Part shown: positions 15,831 to 24,099 of the stretch, piece by piece | How the letters are laid out: the number at the start of each line of letters is the position of its first letter | Numbering within the stretch: the stretch's first letter is position 1 | Origin: Terriglobia bacterium | GTDB lineage: Bacteria; Acidobacteriota; Terriglobia; Terriglobales; Acidobacteriaceae | Assembly: GCA_020073525.1 (NCBI GenBank) | Contig: JAIQFA010000003.1 | Location: 62,001 to 126,000 of the forward strand | Length of the DNA: 64,000 nt | Direction: 5' to 3' | Notes under the pieces: model-generated | Database searches by the model: none | The model's input: the letters and a program-made list of their open reading frames with translations, nothing else | What the model was told of the DNA's origin: nothing | Translations under genes and position numbers: made by a program

Positions 15831-16493
15831 TCACCAGCGCAGTCCGATCGTGATCGGCCATACGATCGTCTTGCCGTCGCTCTGATAAGCGCGATGGTAG
15901 CGGTATTCGATGTAGACTTTGGAATTGTGAAGATGGTTCAGACGGTAGGTAACTCCTCCGCCGTAGTTGAAACCGCCGGCATCCTTGGAATTCGAGGACA
16001 TATTCTGCGCGTTCAGTTGGCCCCCGGGAATATTGTTGACCCAAGTCAGGTCCCACCATCTCCACGCAGGCTGGTAAGTTGTGCCAGCTTGCAGGAAGCG
16101 GTTGGGTATTGAAACTCTGCGTCGATAGAAACCCACACCGAAAATTCCGTACGCGCCCAATTTGCCATAATGGCGCGGCACCGTGACGATGCCGTTCAAG
16201 CTAATCGATTGCATCTGTCCGCTTTGGTCTGACAGGCTCTGGCTCTGCATCACGCTGGGTCTGAAATTGAGGTTGTAGTACATGTATTCGGCGTCGATGC
16301 CGAACAGGCGGCTGAAGTTCACTCCGCCTCCAACCACCCCATGATCGGAGGCGCCGACAAAGCTAGCGACATCGCCGCGGCCGATGCCGTATCCACCGCC
16401 CACAGTAAAGTTAAAACGGTTGAAATCTGATTGCGCCGAAGCCGAGGCCGCGATTCCGCAAAAAACCAGTAACAAAAATATCCGATTGCTCAA
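15831..16493 (-). CDS. Outer-membrane beta-barrel protein, OmpA/porin-like, unknown function
   Basis: A 220-residue protein if started at TTG 16493, which has AGGAG eight bases upstream and gives a compact signal peptide (NRIFLLLVFCGIAASASAQ). A longer frame to 16619 is open but would put 42 unlikely residues before the signal. The mature part is strongly barrel-like: FNFTVGGGYGIGRG, GGGVNFSRLFGIDAEYMYYN, FGVGFYRRRV, FNYGGGVTYRLNH, VYIEYRYHRAY and a C-terminal ITIGLRW ending in an aromatic residue. This matches the small 8-stranded barrel folds common in Acidobacteriota. Function is unknown. It converges on the end of the che cluster but is not part of it. Confidence 0.75.
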   Translation of the reverse strand: MSNRIFLLLVFCGIAASASAQSDFNRFNFTVGGGYGIGRGDVASFVGASDHGVVGGGVNFSRLFGIDAEYMYYNLNFRPSVMQSQSLSDQSGQMQSISLNGIVTVPRHYGKLGAYGIFGVGFYRRRVSIPNRFLQAGTTYQPAWRWWDLTWVNNIPGGQLNAQNMSSNSKDAGGFNYGGGVTYRLNHLHNSKVYIEYRYHRAYQSDGKTIVWPITIGLRW

Positions 16494-16633
16494 TCTCGAT
16501 TCTCCTGTTTCGCAGAACGGCGAACGTACAGCCACCATCGTAAAGCATGGTTGTGCAGGATTCTGGCCGGATCGCTGTTTTTCACTTAGATGCGCGCCCA
16601 AAGAACTCGCAAGGCGCATTTTTCTGCCCGTGC

Positions 16634-17455
16634 TTAGTTGTTACCGGCGACACGCCGGGAGGAGTGGTTGATCTTCCCGTAGAACACTGGCCAGTATTCG
16701 CGGAGCATATTTCCCCCCGCCCGGGTTGCAATATCCAGACCAAAGCGCAGGAACGTATCTCCGACGCTGCGATTGCGCTCTGGCCAGTAGACGTTCGCCA
16801 GCCCCTCGGACATCAGGGGCCCCGCCAGCCCCGACCAGTTGGTGACATCGCGCCCGTCATCGGTGCGCGTGACAAACACCCGCTGCACCGAATACTTCAC
16901 AGCGTGGCCGAAACTGGGATTGACCTCGGGATAGAACCGAGGATCCTGGTGCAGCGCGGACGCCAGCACGAACTCCCCAAAGAAATTGCTGGAGGCCTGG
17001 CGTGCCATGGACGAACCGAAGCGCTTGGCATATGCATCCCAACCCTGCCCGAAGCCAGTGGGAGAGTTATCCGCCTGGCCGATCGACGATCCCAGTGCCG
17101 CCCATGTGATGGTGTGCACCGAAATGCTGTCATCCGCGAACAGTTTAAATTTTTCCGTCGTCGAAAGGCGTTCTGTGCTGGACGCGATGTTGGGGAAAAC
17201 GATTGATTTCTTCTGCAGCAGGTTGTACAAGGCTGCGCCGGGGACTTTCGACGGGGCACTTGGAGCCTGACCAGCGGAGGAAGTGCCGACCTGAGTCTGC
17301 GGCTTTGTTTCCTGGGCAACGGCGGCGGTGGTCGAGCCGCACGCGATCACTCCGTAAAAAAGCAACGCGCACATCAGGTTCAGGAAAGAGAACGTCCGGT
17401 TGGACTGCGCGACGGGCAGCGTTCCAGAGATGCTGCTTTCTCGGCGAATCGGCAT
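16634..17455 (-). CDS. Conserved exported protein of unknown function
   Basis: A 273-residue protein. A hydrophobic export signal lies at residues ~22-47 (LNLMCALLFYGVIACG). It contains a perfect lipobox VIAC with C39, and alternatively a type I site after AVAQ, so it may be a lipoprotein or a soluble periplasmic protein. The mature region includes ALYNLLQKKSIVFPNIA, SMARQASSNFFGEFVLAS, LHQDPRFYPEVN and NVYWPERNRSVGDTFLRFG. This pattern recurs in uncharacterised Acidobacteriota exported proteins. No enzymatic motif was recognised. It is on the same strand as the barrel gene downstream, with a 140-base gap. Confidence 0.7.
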   Translation of the reverse strand: MPIRRESSISGTLPVAQSNRTFSFLNLMCALLFYGVIACGSTTAAVAQETKPQTQVGTSSAGQAPSAPSKVPGAALYNLLQKKSIVFPNIASSTERLSTTEKFKLFADDSISVHTITWAALGSSIGQADNSPTGFGQGWDAYAKRFGSSMARQASSNFFGEFVLASALHQDPRFYPEVNPSFGHAVKYSVQRVFVTRTDDGRDVTNWSGLAGPLMSEGLANVYWPERNRSVGDTFLRFGLDIATRAGGNMLREYWPVFYGKINHSSRRVAGNN

Positions 17456-17503
17456 CGCTAGAGATTACTCAATCGCGAGCGCGGCGGCAAACGCTTGGAC
17501 CCC

Positions 17504-17527
17504 AGGTCTCAGGTCTTAGGTCTCAGG
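17504..17527. repeat. Short tandem heptamer repeat (three units)
   Basis: Three tandem copies of AGGTCTC/AGGTCTT/AGGTCTC occupy 17504-17524, followed by AGG. They lie in the gap between two minus-strand small genes. Nearby, GAGTTTC (17540s) and GAAACTC (17570s) form a loose inverted repeat. Confidence 0.6.
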
Positions 17528-17600
17528 GTTTCAAGAGTTTCACCAGCGCTCGAAGGGGTTCAGACCTTGAAACTCTGGAACTTTGCCACATGGCTCTGCT

Positions 17601-17822
17601 TCACGCGACCTCTCCGGAACGAGCCGCCAGGTACTCCAGCAGTTCGCCGACGGTCAGACCCGATTTCAGCAACTCAATCATTTGATCGGGAGTGACGCCG
17701 GTCTGCGCCCCCAACGCAACTATCTTGGCAACCGCGCGCTGCAACGCTTCTTTCTGTTCCGGAGTGAGCGACTCGACCGGATCATGGCTTGCGGCGGCGA
17801 GCAGGTTCAGGTCTATTCCCAT
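17601..17822 (-). CDS. Small hypothetical protein
   Basis: A 73-residue acidic, helical protein beginning MGIDLNLLAAASHDPV and containing LTPEQKEALQRAVAKIV and TPDQMIELLKSGLTVGELL. It looks soluble, with amphipathic helices and no signal or membrane segment. GGAG lies seven bases before the ATG, and the composition (Leu/Ala/Glu-rich, few Arg/Ser) is that of a real protein rather than a shadow frame. No family was recognised; the C-terminal helix pair vaguely recalls small helix-hairpin proteins. It is divergent from the DUF5916 gene. Confidence 0.6.
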   Translation of the reverse strand: MGIDLNLLAAASHDPVESLTPEQKEALQRAVAKIVALGAQTGVTPDQMIELLKSGLTVGELLEYLAARSGEVA

Positions 17823-18003
17823 TCGAATGCTCCGCGTCTTTGCACAGCCCTTGCTAGGATTCCGGTATGGTCAAATCGTGCCCAAAACCGGAATCCGGCC
17901 AGGATTGCTCTTTCTGGCACGACTTGCGGCATCGATTGGTCACTATGATCCGACAATCGAACCGGTCCGCGCTGTGACGACGCTTACTTGTATTTGTGAT
18001 GGA

Positions 18004-20439
18004 ATGGATGGCCGGGCTGCCCCTGTGGCCGGAATGCTCACCGAGGGCACGCTCCACCGTCTAAGTAGGCGACGGAAGCTAAAGAACACGTTGCTCGCGA
18101 GAACAAGCTATCGACGGCTGTTGCTGCTGCTGGTGTACGCCGTGCCTCGCCTTTTTCTCGCCCAGGCGATTCCTGCTCAATCCCCTGAATTCGCCACCAT
18201 CCACATCCCTCGCGTTGCCAGCCCACCGAAACTGGAGGACTTCCTGACGATGGAGCCCTCGCCTGCCTGGCAAGGCAAACTGCGGATGGTGGAAGGCCTT
18301 CGCCAACGCGTACCGACCGATGGTGCTCCGATTTCGCAGCGGACCCAAGTGTACTTGGGATACGACGACAAGAATCTTTACGCTGTTTTCGTGTGCTTCG
18401 ACCACGAGCCACAGAAAATTCGCGCACGGCTTTCGCGGCGCGAGGACGTTTTCGACGACGATACCGTCGAGATCATGCTCGATACCTTTCACGACCATCG
18501 CCACGCCTACGCCTTCAATGCAAATCCTCTGGGTGTGCAGGCGGATTCCATTTGGACCGAGGGCCAGGATTTCGATCCGTCATTCGACACGGTGTGGAAC
18601 TCGGCAGGAAAGTTGACTGATCGCGGCTTCGTTGTGTGGATCGCCATTCCGTTTCGCAGCCTCCGCTTCGCCTCGAGTGACCCGCAAACCTGGGGGATAC
18701 TGCTAAACCGAGAAATTCCGCGCTCCAGTGAAGACGCTTTCTGGCCGCCCTATTCGAGTCGCATCCAGGGACGCCTCAATCAGGAAGGCACAGCGACCGG
18801 TTTGGAGAAGATCTCACCCAGCCACAACGTGCAACTTATTCCTTACGGCATCGCGCGCTCGTTCAAGGAAATTGACGCGAATAATCCGAGCGATGTTTTC
18901 TACTCACGGCGATCTGCGTTCGGGCAGATGGGCCTGGACGCCAAGCTGGTGCTGAAAGATAAATTCGTCATCGACGCGACGGCCAATCCCGACTTCAGCC
19001 AGATCGAATCCGATCAACCGCAGATCACGGTGAACCAGCGCTTTGAAGTCTTCTTTCCCGAAACGCGGCCGTTTTTTCAAGAAAACGCAAATTATTTCCA
19101 GACCCCCATCGACCTTGTCTTCACGCGCCGCATTGCCGACCCGAAATGGGGCGTGCGCATGACGGGTAAGGACGGTCCGTGGGCAGTCGGATTGCTCGTG
19201 GCCGACACCGCCTCGCCGGGAGAGCAGGTAGCGTCGAACAATCCGTTGTTCGAACAGCACGCCCTTTTTTCCGTTGCCAGGGTCAACCACGATATCGGCA
19301 ATCAATCTTCGATCGGAGTACTGTATGCCGACCGCGAGGTCAACGGATTCTACAACCGGGTGGGCAGCGTTGACGGACGCTTCAAGCTGAATGATCACTG
19401 GACCCTGAATGCGCAGGGGGCGTTCAGTGCCACCATCAACCCGGCGGACGGCACCTTCAACCAGTTCGCCACGACTGGAGGCTATCAGTCGGGCAGTGCC
19501 GCGGAAGTGATCTTGCAGCGCGATGGGCTCAAACTGCATTACCAGCTGGACTATTCCGACCGCAGTCCCAATTTTCGGACGCTCACGGGCTTCGATCCAC
19601 AACCGGACATCCACAACCTCTATCAAAGGCTGCAGTACACTTTCCGCCCCGAAGGCAAACGCCTGATCTCCTGGGGACCGGTGGTAGAGACATACCAAAC
19701 GTACGACCACGAAGGAAACCGCATTAATTCAGGGTACATGCCTTCGATGAAGGTGGAGCTGATCGGCCAGACGTTTCTGACCGCCTTGTATGCGCAAGAA
19801 ATGGAACGGCTGCGCCCGCAGGATTTCTCAGCGCTGACCAGCATCCAGAAATACGTGCGGCACACGACCGAGTTCGCCATTGATTCGAACCATTTCCAGA
19901 AAGTGATTTTGCATGCCGACTACCGCTTTGGCACACGGGTGAACTACGATGCGCCGAATCTGCAGGTTCTGCCCGAATTTCCTATCACTCCGTTTCTCGC
20001 ACGACGCATGAGCGCCAACGCGACCATCACGGTCCGGCCGACCCGGGCGCTGAAAGTCGACAATACCTACATCATGTTCCGTCTGCATAGTAGGGATAGT
20101 TCGTTCGGCGCCATGAACAATCACATCCTGCGGAGCAAATGGAATTATCAGTTCACCAAGGAACTTTCCTTCCGCTTCATCGGCCAGTACGGTACGGTGC
20201 TGTCGAATCCATATTTCACGAACCTGCAGACCACGAAAAACTTCAACGCTGATTTCCTGATCACGTATCTCGTGCACCCAAGCACAGCCGTTTACGTCGG
20301 CTACAACAGCAACCTCGAGAATCTCATGTTGCCCTTGGGAACGGACATCAATGGAGAACTGCGACACGCCGAAGGCGGACCGTTGCTCAACGACGGCAGG
20401 AATTTCTTCGTGAAGGCTTCGTACTTGTATCGATTTTAA
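18004..20439 (+). CDS. DUF5916 family protein with CBM9-like N-terminal domain
   Basis: An ~811-residue exported protein. After a basic and hydrophobic leader (TSYRRLLLLLVYAVPRLFLAQA) comes a CBM9-type beta-sandwich (YLGYDDKNLYAVFVCFD, DDDTVEIMLDTFHD, FVVWIAIPFRSLRF, residues ~70-260). The C-terminal ~550-residue region is typical of DUF5916, rich in barrel-like strands (FEVFFPETRPFFQENANYF, RLQYTFRPEGKRLISWG, ending in SYLYRF with a terminal Phe). It is therefore probably an outer-membrane protein that binds a carbohydrate or peptide ligand; no enzyme activity can be stated. The open frame reaches back to 17692. ATG 18004 and ATG 18034 are the plausible starts and neither has a good Shine-Dalgarno. 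Confidence 0.82.
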   Translation: MDGRAAPVAGMLTEGTLHRLSRRRKLKNTLLARTSYRRLLLLLVYAVPRLFLAQAIPAQSPEFATIHIPRVASPPKLEDFLTMEPSPAWQGKLRMVEGLRQRVPTDGAPISQRTQVYLGYDDKNLYAVFVCFDHEPQKIRARLSRREDVFDDDTVEIMLDTFHDHRHAYAFNANPLGVQADSIWTEGQDFDPSFDTVWNSAGKLTDRGFVVWIAIPFRSLRFASSDPQTWGILLNREIPRSSEDAFWPPYSSRIQGRLNQEGTATGLEKISPSHNVQLIPYGIARSFKEIDANNPSDVFYSRRSAFGQMGLDAKLVLKDKFVIDATANPDFSQIESDQPQITVNQRFEVFFPETRPFFQENANYFQTPIDLVFTRRIADPKWGVRMTGKDGPWAVGLLVADTASPGEQVASNNPLFEQHALFSVARVNHDIGNQSSIGVLYADREVNGFYNRVGSVDGRFKLNDHWTLNAQGAFSATINPADGTFNQFATTGGYQSGSAAEVILQRDGLKLHYQLDYSDRSPNFRTLTGFDPQPDIHNLYQRLQYTFRPEGKRLISWGPVVETYQTYDHEGNRINSGYMPSMKVELIGQTFLTALYAQEMERLRPQDFSALTSIQKYVRHTTEFAIDSNHFQKVILHADYRFGTRVNYDAPNLQVLPEFPITPFLARRMSANATITVRPTRALKVDNTYIMFRLHSRDSSFGAMNNHILRSKWNYQFTKELSFRFIGQYGTVLSNPYFTNLQTTKNFNADFLITYLVHPSTAVYVGYNSNLENLMLPLGTDINGELRHAEGGPLLNDGRNFFVKASYLYRF

Positions 20440-20442
20440 GGG

Positions 20443-20499
20443 TGTGTGGTGACGGGGGCTTTGCCCCGTCCAAGCGGGGCCAAGCCCCGCTTCCACACA
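20443..20499. repeat. REP-like palindromic doublet with TGTGTGG/CCACACA ends
   Basis: Ends TGTGTGG and CCACACA are inverted. Inside are two hairpins, GACGGGG-CTTT-CCCCGTC-like and AAGCGGGG-CCAA-CCCCGCTT. It sits three bases after the DUF5916 stop and abuts the bacilliredoxin stop, so it may also act as a bidirectional terminator between the convergent genes. Confidence 0.75.
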
Positions 20500-20501
20500 A
20501 G

Positions 20502-20933
20502 CTAGTGCGCAGCGGTGGCGGCGCAGTGCTGATCGAAAGCAGCTTTCAGGTCGGCAGCGATGGCGGCGGCATCGCGGGTTTCGATCTGGTGGCGGTGCAT
20601 CATGTAGATCACCTGGCCGTCGCGCAGAATCGCGATCGATGGCGACGACGGCGGATATCCGGTGAAATAGGAGCGGGCGCGCGCCGTGGCTTCCGTGTCC
20701 TGCCCGGCAAATACGGTTCCGATCTTGCCGGGCTTGGTCGCATTCTGCAACGCCAGGCGCACGGCGGGACGCATGCGGCCGGCCGCGCATCCACAGATGG
20801 AATTTACGACCATCATGGTTGTGCCGGATTCGTTCTGCACAAAGCGGTCAACGTCAGCGGCGCTGCGTAGCTCTTCAATTCCAAGGCGCGTCAGTTCTTC
20901 GCGCATCGGGATCACCATTATTTCGGGATACAT
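20502..20933 (-). CDS. BrxA/BrxB family bacilliredoxin
   Basis: A 143-residue protein of the YphP/YqiW family, thiol-disulfide proteins that remove bacillithiol from proteins in Firmicutes. The Cys-Gly-Cys active site is at C47-G48-C49 in MVVNSICGCAAG, followed by RPAVRLALQN, YPPSSPSIAILRDGQVI and MMHRHQIE, all diagnostic. The start is MYPEIMVIPMREE at 20933 with AGGAG upstream; the open extension to 20969 is rejected. Acidobacteria are not known from this window to make bacillithiol, so the physiological low-molecular-weight thiol is open. It stands alone, convergent with the DUF5916 gene. Confidence 0.93.
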   Translation of the reverse strand: MYPEIMVIPMREELTRLGIEELRSAADVDRFVQNESGTTMMVVNSICGCAAGRMRPAVRLALQNATKPGKIGTVFAGQDTEATARARSYFTGYPPSSPSIAILRDGQVIYMMHRHQIETRDAAAIAADLKAAFDQHCAATAAH

Positions 20934-21096
20934 GAACTCTCCTGTGATTTCGATTTCAACATCGCCCACTTTGTCATCCTGAGCGAAGCGAAGGATGACA
21001 AACTCTAGGAAGCCCTTCTAAATGTAGCTGCGTTCTCAATATGCCTTCGCAGGCAGACGTGAGATGCTCAATGCGATATAGAGCGACATTGGATTG

Positions 21097-22149
21097 ATGA
21101 CGATTCAGGAAAACATTCCGCTCGCTCCCTTGACCACCTTGCAGGTAGGAGGGAAGGCGCGTTACTTTGCAGAACTGAAGAGAGAAGACGAAGTTCGCGA
21201 GGCCGCGCAGTTCGCGAAAACCCGCGACCTGCCTCTGTTTGTGTTGGGTGGCGGAAGCAACCTGGTGGTCGCCGACTCCGGCTGGCCGGGGCTGGTGCTG
21301 AGAATTGCGATCGGTGGAATCACTAGCTCCAATGCTAATGATGGCAAGGCGGTGCTCTTTAGCGTGGGCGCCGGCGTCAACTGGGATGACTTCGTGGCGC
21401 AGGCGGTGGTGCAGAATTGCGCCGGCGTCGAATGCCTGAGCGGGATTCCGGGGAGCGTCGGGGGCACGCCGGTGCAAAACGTCGGCGCCTACGGGCAGGA
21501 GGTCGCCAACACGATCGAGTCGGTACGCGCACTGGACTTGAAAGATGACCGCACTGTGGTCTTGCCCAAACCAGCGTGCGGGTTCCGGTATCGCGCGAGC
21601 ATCTTCAACACCACGGAACGTGGGCGGTACATCATCTTGCGGGTGAATTACCGGTTGAAGAGGGGCGGTGCTCCGAGTCTGAAGTACGCCGATCTGCAAG
21701 AACAGTTTCCCGACAGGAAAGCGCCGCCGTCTCTCGCCGAAGTACGCGAGGCGGTGCGCGCAATACGGCGCAGCAAGGGCATGCTGATTGTTCCCGGAGA
21801 CGACGATTGCCGCAGTGCTGGATCATTCTTCAAGAATCCCGTGCTCGGGGATGCAGAGTTCAAAGCGCTGGCCGAACGCGCCGCAGCGAAGGGACTCGAG
21901 ATTCCCAGCTACCCGGCGCTCCATGCGCAACGCAAAGTTTCGGCGGCATGGCTCGTGGAGCACTCGGGCTTTTCCAAGGGATATGCGGCAGGAGCGGCCG
22001 GCATCTCGCACAAGCATGCCCTGGCGTTGATCAATCGTGGGGATGCGAAGGCCAGCGACATTGTCGGACTCAAGGATGCAATCCAGAAGGGCGTGCAGGA
22101 AGCATGGAACATTCTGCTCGAACCCGAACCCGTGTTCGTAGGGTTCTAA
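21097..22149 (+). CDS. murB: UDP-N-acetylenolpyruvoylglucosamine reductase MurB
   Basis: A 350-residue FAD-dependent reductase of cytoplasmic peptidoglycan precursor synthesis, converting UDP-GlcNAc-enolpyruvate to UDP-MurNAc. FAD-binding motifs are VLGGGSNLVVAD and GIPGSVGGTPVQNVGAYGQE. The catalytic region is SAGSFFKNP, and the C-terminal substrate domain has HSGFSKGYAAGAAGISHKHALALIN and LLEPEPVFVG-like ends. Length and motif order fit the E. coli-like (type I) enzyme. ATG 21097 is preferred over the overlapping TTG 21094. It is isolated from other mur genes here. Its stop is only six bases from the stop of the convergent membrane protein gene. Confidence 0.96.
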   Translation: MTIQENIPLAPLTTLQVGGKARYFAELKREDEVREAAQFAKTRDLPLFVLGGGSNLVVADSGWPGLVLRIAIGGITSSNANDGKAVLFSVGAGVNWDDFVAQAVVQNCAGVECLSGIPGSVGGTPVQNVGAYGQEVANTIESVRALDLKDDRTVVLPKPACGFRYRASIFNTTERGRYIILRVNYRLKRGGAPSLKYADLQEQFPDRKAPPSLAEVREAVRAIRRSKGMLIVPGDDDCRSAGSFFKNPVLGDAEFKALAERAAAKGLEIPSYPALHAQRKVSAAWLVEHSGFSKGYAAGAAGISHKHALALINRGDAKASDIVGLKDAIQKGVQEAWNILLEPEPVFVGF

Positions 22150-22155
22150 AGCCGA

Positions 22156-22602
22156 TCAGGCTACGTCAGCAGCCACGACGCGTTCCATTCCCAGCGCACT
22201 CCGCAGCAAGACGATCCCCATCAGCAGGATCAGCGGTGCGCTGTACACTCCCGGCATGAGCCGGCGCAGGTAAATCGAAGACAGAATGTGGCCCAGGGCA
22301 TTGCCAATCCCCACCAGAATTGCCACGGGAATCGCCAGCCTTCGCAGCCATTTGGGTCCGCGGAATGCCAACGGAGCCAGCGCCAGCCAAACCGCCAGGC
22401 CGCACGCAAGACTGCCGATCCATTGCCGAAACGTAAAGACGGGCACCGGGAGAAATGGCAGGACCCGGCGAATAGCAAGCGCGTTCGGGTTATAAACCGA
22501 GAGAAAGTCATGCCCGGCTTCGTCCAGAACGTGCAGTGCCAGAGTGTAGCCGAATGCCAGCCAGTAGATTCCGAAACGCTGGTTGGAGCCTCCGAGGTTC
22601 AC
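22156..22602 (-). CDS. HXXEE-like small integral membrane protein
   Basis: A 148-residue protein with about four membrane helices (YWLAFGYTLALHVLDEAGH, IGSLACGLAVWLALAPLAF, LRRLAIPVAILVGIGNALGH, YSAPLILLMGIVLLRSALG). The first helix carries a histidine followed by acidic residues (HVLDEAGHDF) and the third carries GNALGH. Both resemble the HXXEE membrane family, whose conserved His/Glu residues suggest metal or proton chemistry, but the canonical HxxEE spacing is not exact. Function is unknown. It converges on murB with a six-base gap. Confidence 0.7.
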   Translation of the reverse strand: MNLGGSNQRFGIYWLAFGYTLALHVLDEAGHDFLSVYNPNALAIRRVLPFLPVPVFTFRQWIGSLACGLAVWLALAPLAFRGPKWLRRLAIPVAILVGIGNALGHILSSIYLRRLMPGVYSAPLILLMGIVLLRSALGMERVVAADVA

Positions 22603-22864
22603 GGATCCTCCGGGCTGAGGCGCAAGGGAATGCCTTCCTTCCGATACCCGGAGTTATATCACCAAAGTTAGACTCCCACTGTCGAAATTGAAGTAAAGAA
22701 AGGGCGGCGCATCCCGGAGCAAACGGGGCCCCTATGCCGGCCAAGAGGTGCCCGTTACCGCGAGATCCGCCCCATTACCCTATCGGCACACCGGCCAATC
22801 TTCTTTAGCAGATTTTTTGCGAACGAACTCCCCTCGCCAGCGTTCTTTAGGAACAGGAGCAAGC

Positions 22865-23020
22865 GTGATTGCAGAATCCGCAATGGCGAGCGAGGCCTTG
22901 GCAGTGGCGCAGCAAGAAGAGGTAGCGCCTGCCGGAAAATCGACAGTGGTTGGCGTCGTGGACGATCCCAATTCCAAACGCCAATTCCAGCTGGAAGTGA
23001 CCGTCACAAAACTCAAGTAG
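22865..23020 (+). CDS. Small hypothetical protein
   Basis: A 51-residue frame from GTG 22865, preceded by AGGAGC at a good distance. The frame is open back to 22748, but the upstream residues look non-coding. The C-terminal part STVVGVVDDPNSKRQFQLEVTV has hydrophobic/polar alternation like a small beta structure, and the composition is acidic and Ala/Glu-rich. No family is recognised. It could be a real micro-protein or a fortuitous frame between murB's neighbour and the glycosylase gene. Confidence 0.4.
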   Translation: MIAESAMASEALAVAQQEEVAPAGKSTVVGVVDDPNSKRQFQLEVTVTKLK

Positions 23021-23026
23021 CAGACC

Positions 23027-23073
23027 GTAGCACCGGCGTCCCGCCGGCTGTCGGGTGGGCATCCTGCCCACCC
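23027..23073. repeat. REP-like double hairpin with GTAG foot
   Basis: GTAG (23027-23030) is followed by hairpin CCGGCG-TCC-CGCCGG and then hairpin GGGTGGGC-ATCCT-GCCCACCC. It lies between the stops of the small ORF and the convergent uracil-DNA glycosylase gene. A GCTTTCT stretch follows on the plus strand, so it might also terminate transcription. Confidence 0.7.
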
Positions 23074-23100
23074 GCTTTCTGTCTCCGCGAAACCGAATAT

Positions 23101-23793
23101 CTACTTCCCAGCCAGCCGCCGAGCCTCCTGAAAAATCTCCGCGAACATGGCACGCGTAAGCCTTCCCGTGTTGGTGTTCTGGTTGGAAGGATGATACGAG
23201 GCCAGCAACGTCGTGCCGTTCGGCATCGAGTATGACGCACCGTGTCCGAAGGCATACTGCGCCTTGCTCATGATCAAGCCGCGACGCTTTAAATAGCCCA
23301 GATAAGCATCGAAGCCGATCTTTCCGAGGGCAACCACCACGCGCACCCGTTTCAGTCCCTCCATCTCGCGATCGAGAAACGGAGCGCAGTTCGCCAACTC
23401 TTGCGGCAACGGCTTGTTGTCGGGCGGTGCGCAGCGAGCAGCGGCCGTGATGTAAAGATCGTGCAAAGCCAGCCCGTCGTTCCGGTCGGTCGCCGTCGGC
23501 TGACTGGCAAACCCCGCTTCGTACAACACTGGGTACATGAAGTTGCCGGATGCATCTCCGGTGAAAGGGCGGCCGGTGCGATTGGAGCCGTGGGCGCCAG
23601 GAGCTAGGCCGAGGACGAGAACGCGGGCATTTGGATCGCCGAAGCCGGGAACGGGCTTGCCCCAGTACTCATGGTCATGATAGGCGCGGCGCTTCTCGCG
23701 GGCGACAAGCTCGCGGTATTCGACGAGGCGCGGACAGCGGATGCAGGCGGTAACTTCGGCGTTGAGAACCTTGAGCCAGTTGGGAAGGGCCAT
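23101..23793 (-). CDS. Family 5 (UDGb-type) uracil-DNA glycosylase
   Basis: A 230-residue DNA repair enzyme that excises uracil and possibly other deaminated bases. Motif 1 is GLAPGAHGSNRTGRPFTGD (residues 62-80), in which the family 5 'APxAHG' form replaces the Asp/Asn of other families. Motif 2 is HPSNQNTNTGR (residues 201-211). Four cysteines, C17, C20, C121 and C136, are placed for a 4Fe-4S cluster. Both motifs match the Thermus UDGb group rather than family 4. It is a single-gene unit on the minus strand. The 306-base gap to trigger factor carries a repeat and the putative promoter of the divergent chaperone-protease genes. Confidence 0.93.
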   Translation of the reverse strand: MALPNWLKVLNAEVTACIRCPRLVEYRELVAREKRRAYHDHEYWGKPVPGFGDPNARVLVLGLAPGAHGSNRTGRPFTGDASGNFMYPVLYEAGFASQPTATDRNDGLALHDLYITAAARCAPPDNKPLPQELANCAPFLDREMEGLKRVRVVVALGKIGFDAYLGYLKRRGLIMSKAQYAFGHGASYSMPNGTTLLASYHPSNQNTNTGRLTRAMFAEIFQEARRLAGK

Positions 23794-23812
23794 TGGCCTT
23801 CATTGTATTTGG

Positions 23813-23945
23813 TTGTGTGGCGCGGACGCCCCGTCCGCGGCCTTTGCTTTTGCTCTTGTCTTTTGTGTGTAGCGAGACTCTCTTATCGCCCCAGGAAGCT
23901 TCTTCGCTGCACGCTTTCGCGGACGGGGGCGCCCGCGCCACACAA
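23813..23945. repeat. Large REP-like inverted pair with TTGTGTGG/CCACACAA ends
   Basis: Left arm TTGTGTGGCGCGGACG with hairpin GCGGACGCCCCGTCCGC; right arm is its near-exact inverse (CGCGGACGGGGGCG... CGCGCCACACAA) 75 bases away. The two arms differ by two or three bases. It sits in the divergent gap between the glycosylase gene and tig. The foot resembles that of the element at 20443-20499. Confidence 0.75.
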
Positions 23946-23991
23946 AAGCCCGGGCCGTTACTTTGGTGGGTAGAACCTCCCTCTCCCCCGT

Positions 23992-24021
23992 TTGACGTTG
24001 CTCTTCCAGAGTCTTTACACT
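23992..24021 (+). promoter_or_regulatory. Candidate sigma70 promoter for tig-clpP-clpX-lon
   Basis: TTGACG (23992-23997) and TACACT (24016-24021) are separated by 18 bases, a good -35 and a moderate -10. They lie 79 bases before the trigger factor start and point along the four-gene chaperone-protease block. This is motif matching only. Confidence 0.4.
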
Positions 24022-24099
24022 CAAGCGTACGGACAGGCATCGCAGCGGAGCCAACTTCCCTCCCGGCTCGGTTGAGGCTGTCGCTTTGGAAAGGTAACT

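Noticed and set aside
17692-18003. N-terminal extension of the DUF5916 gene
   Set aside because: These residues overlap a divergent small gene and precede a clear export signal, so a later start is more likely.
19828-20790. 320-residue open frame on the minus strand
   Set aside because: It spans the end of the DUF5916 gene and the bacilliredoxin in the wrong frame; both real products are well supported.
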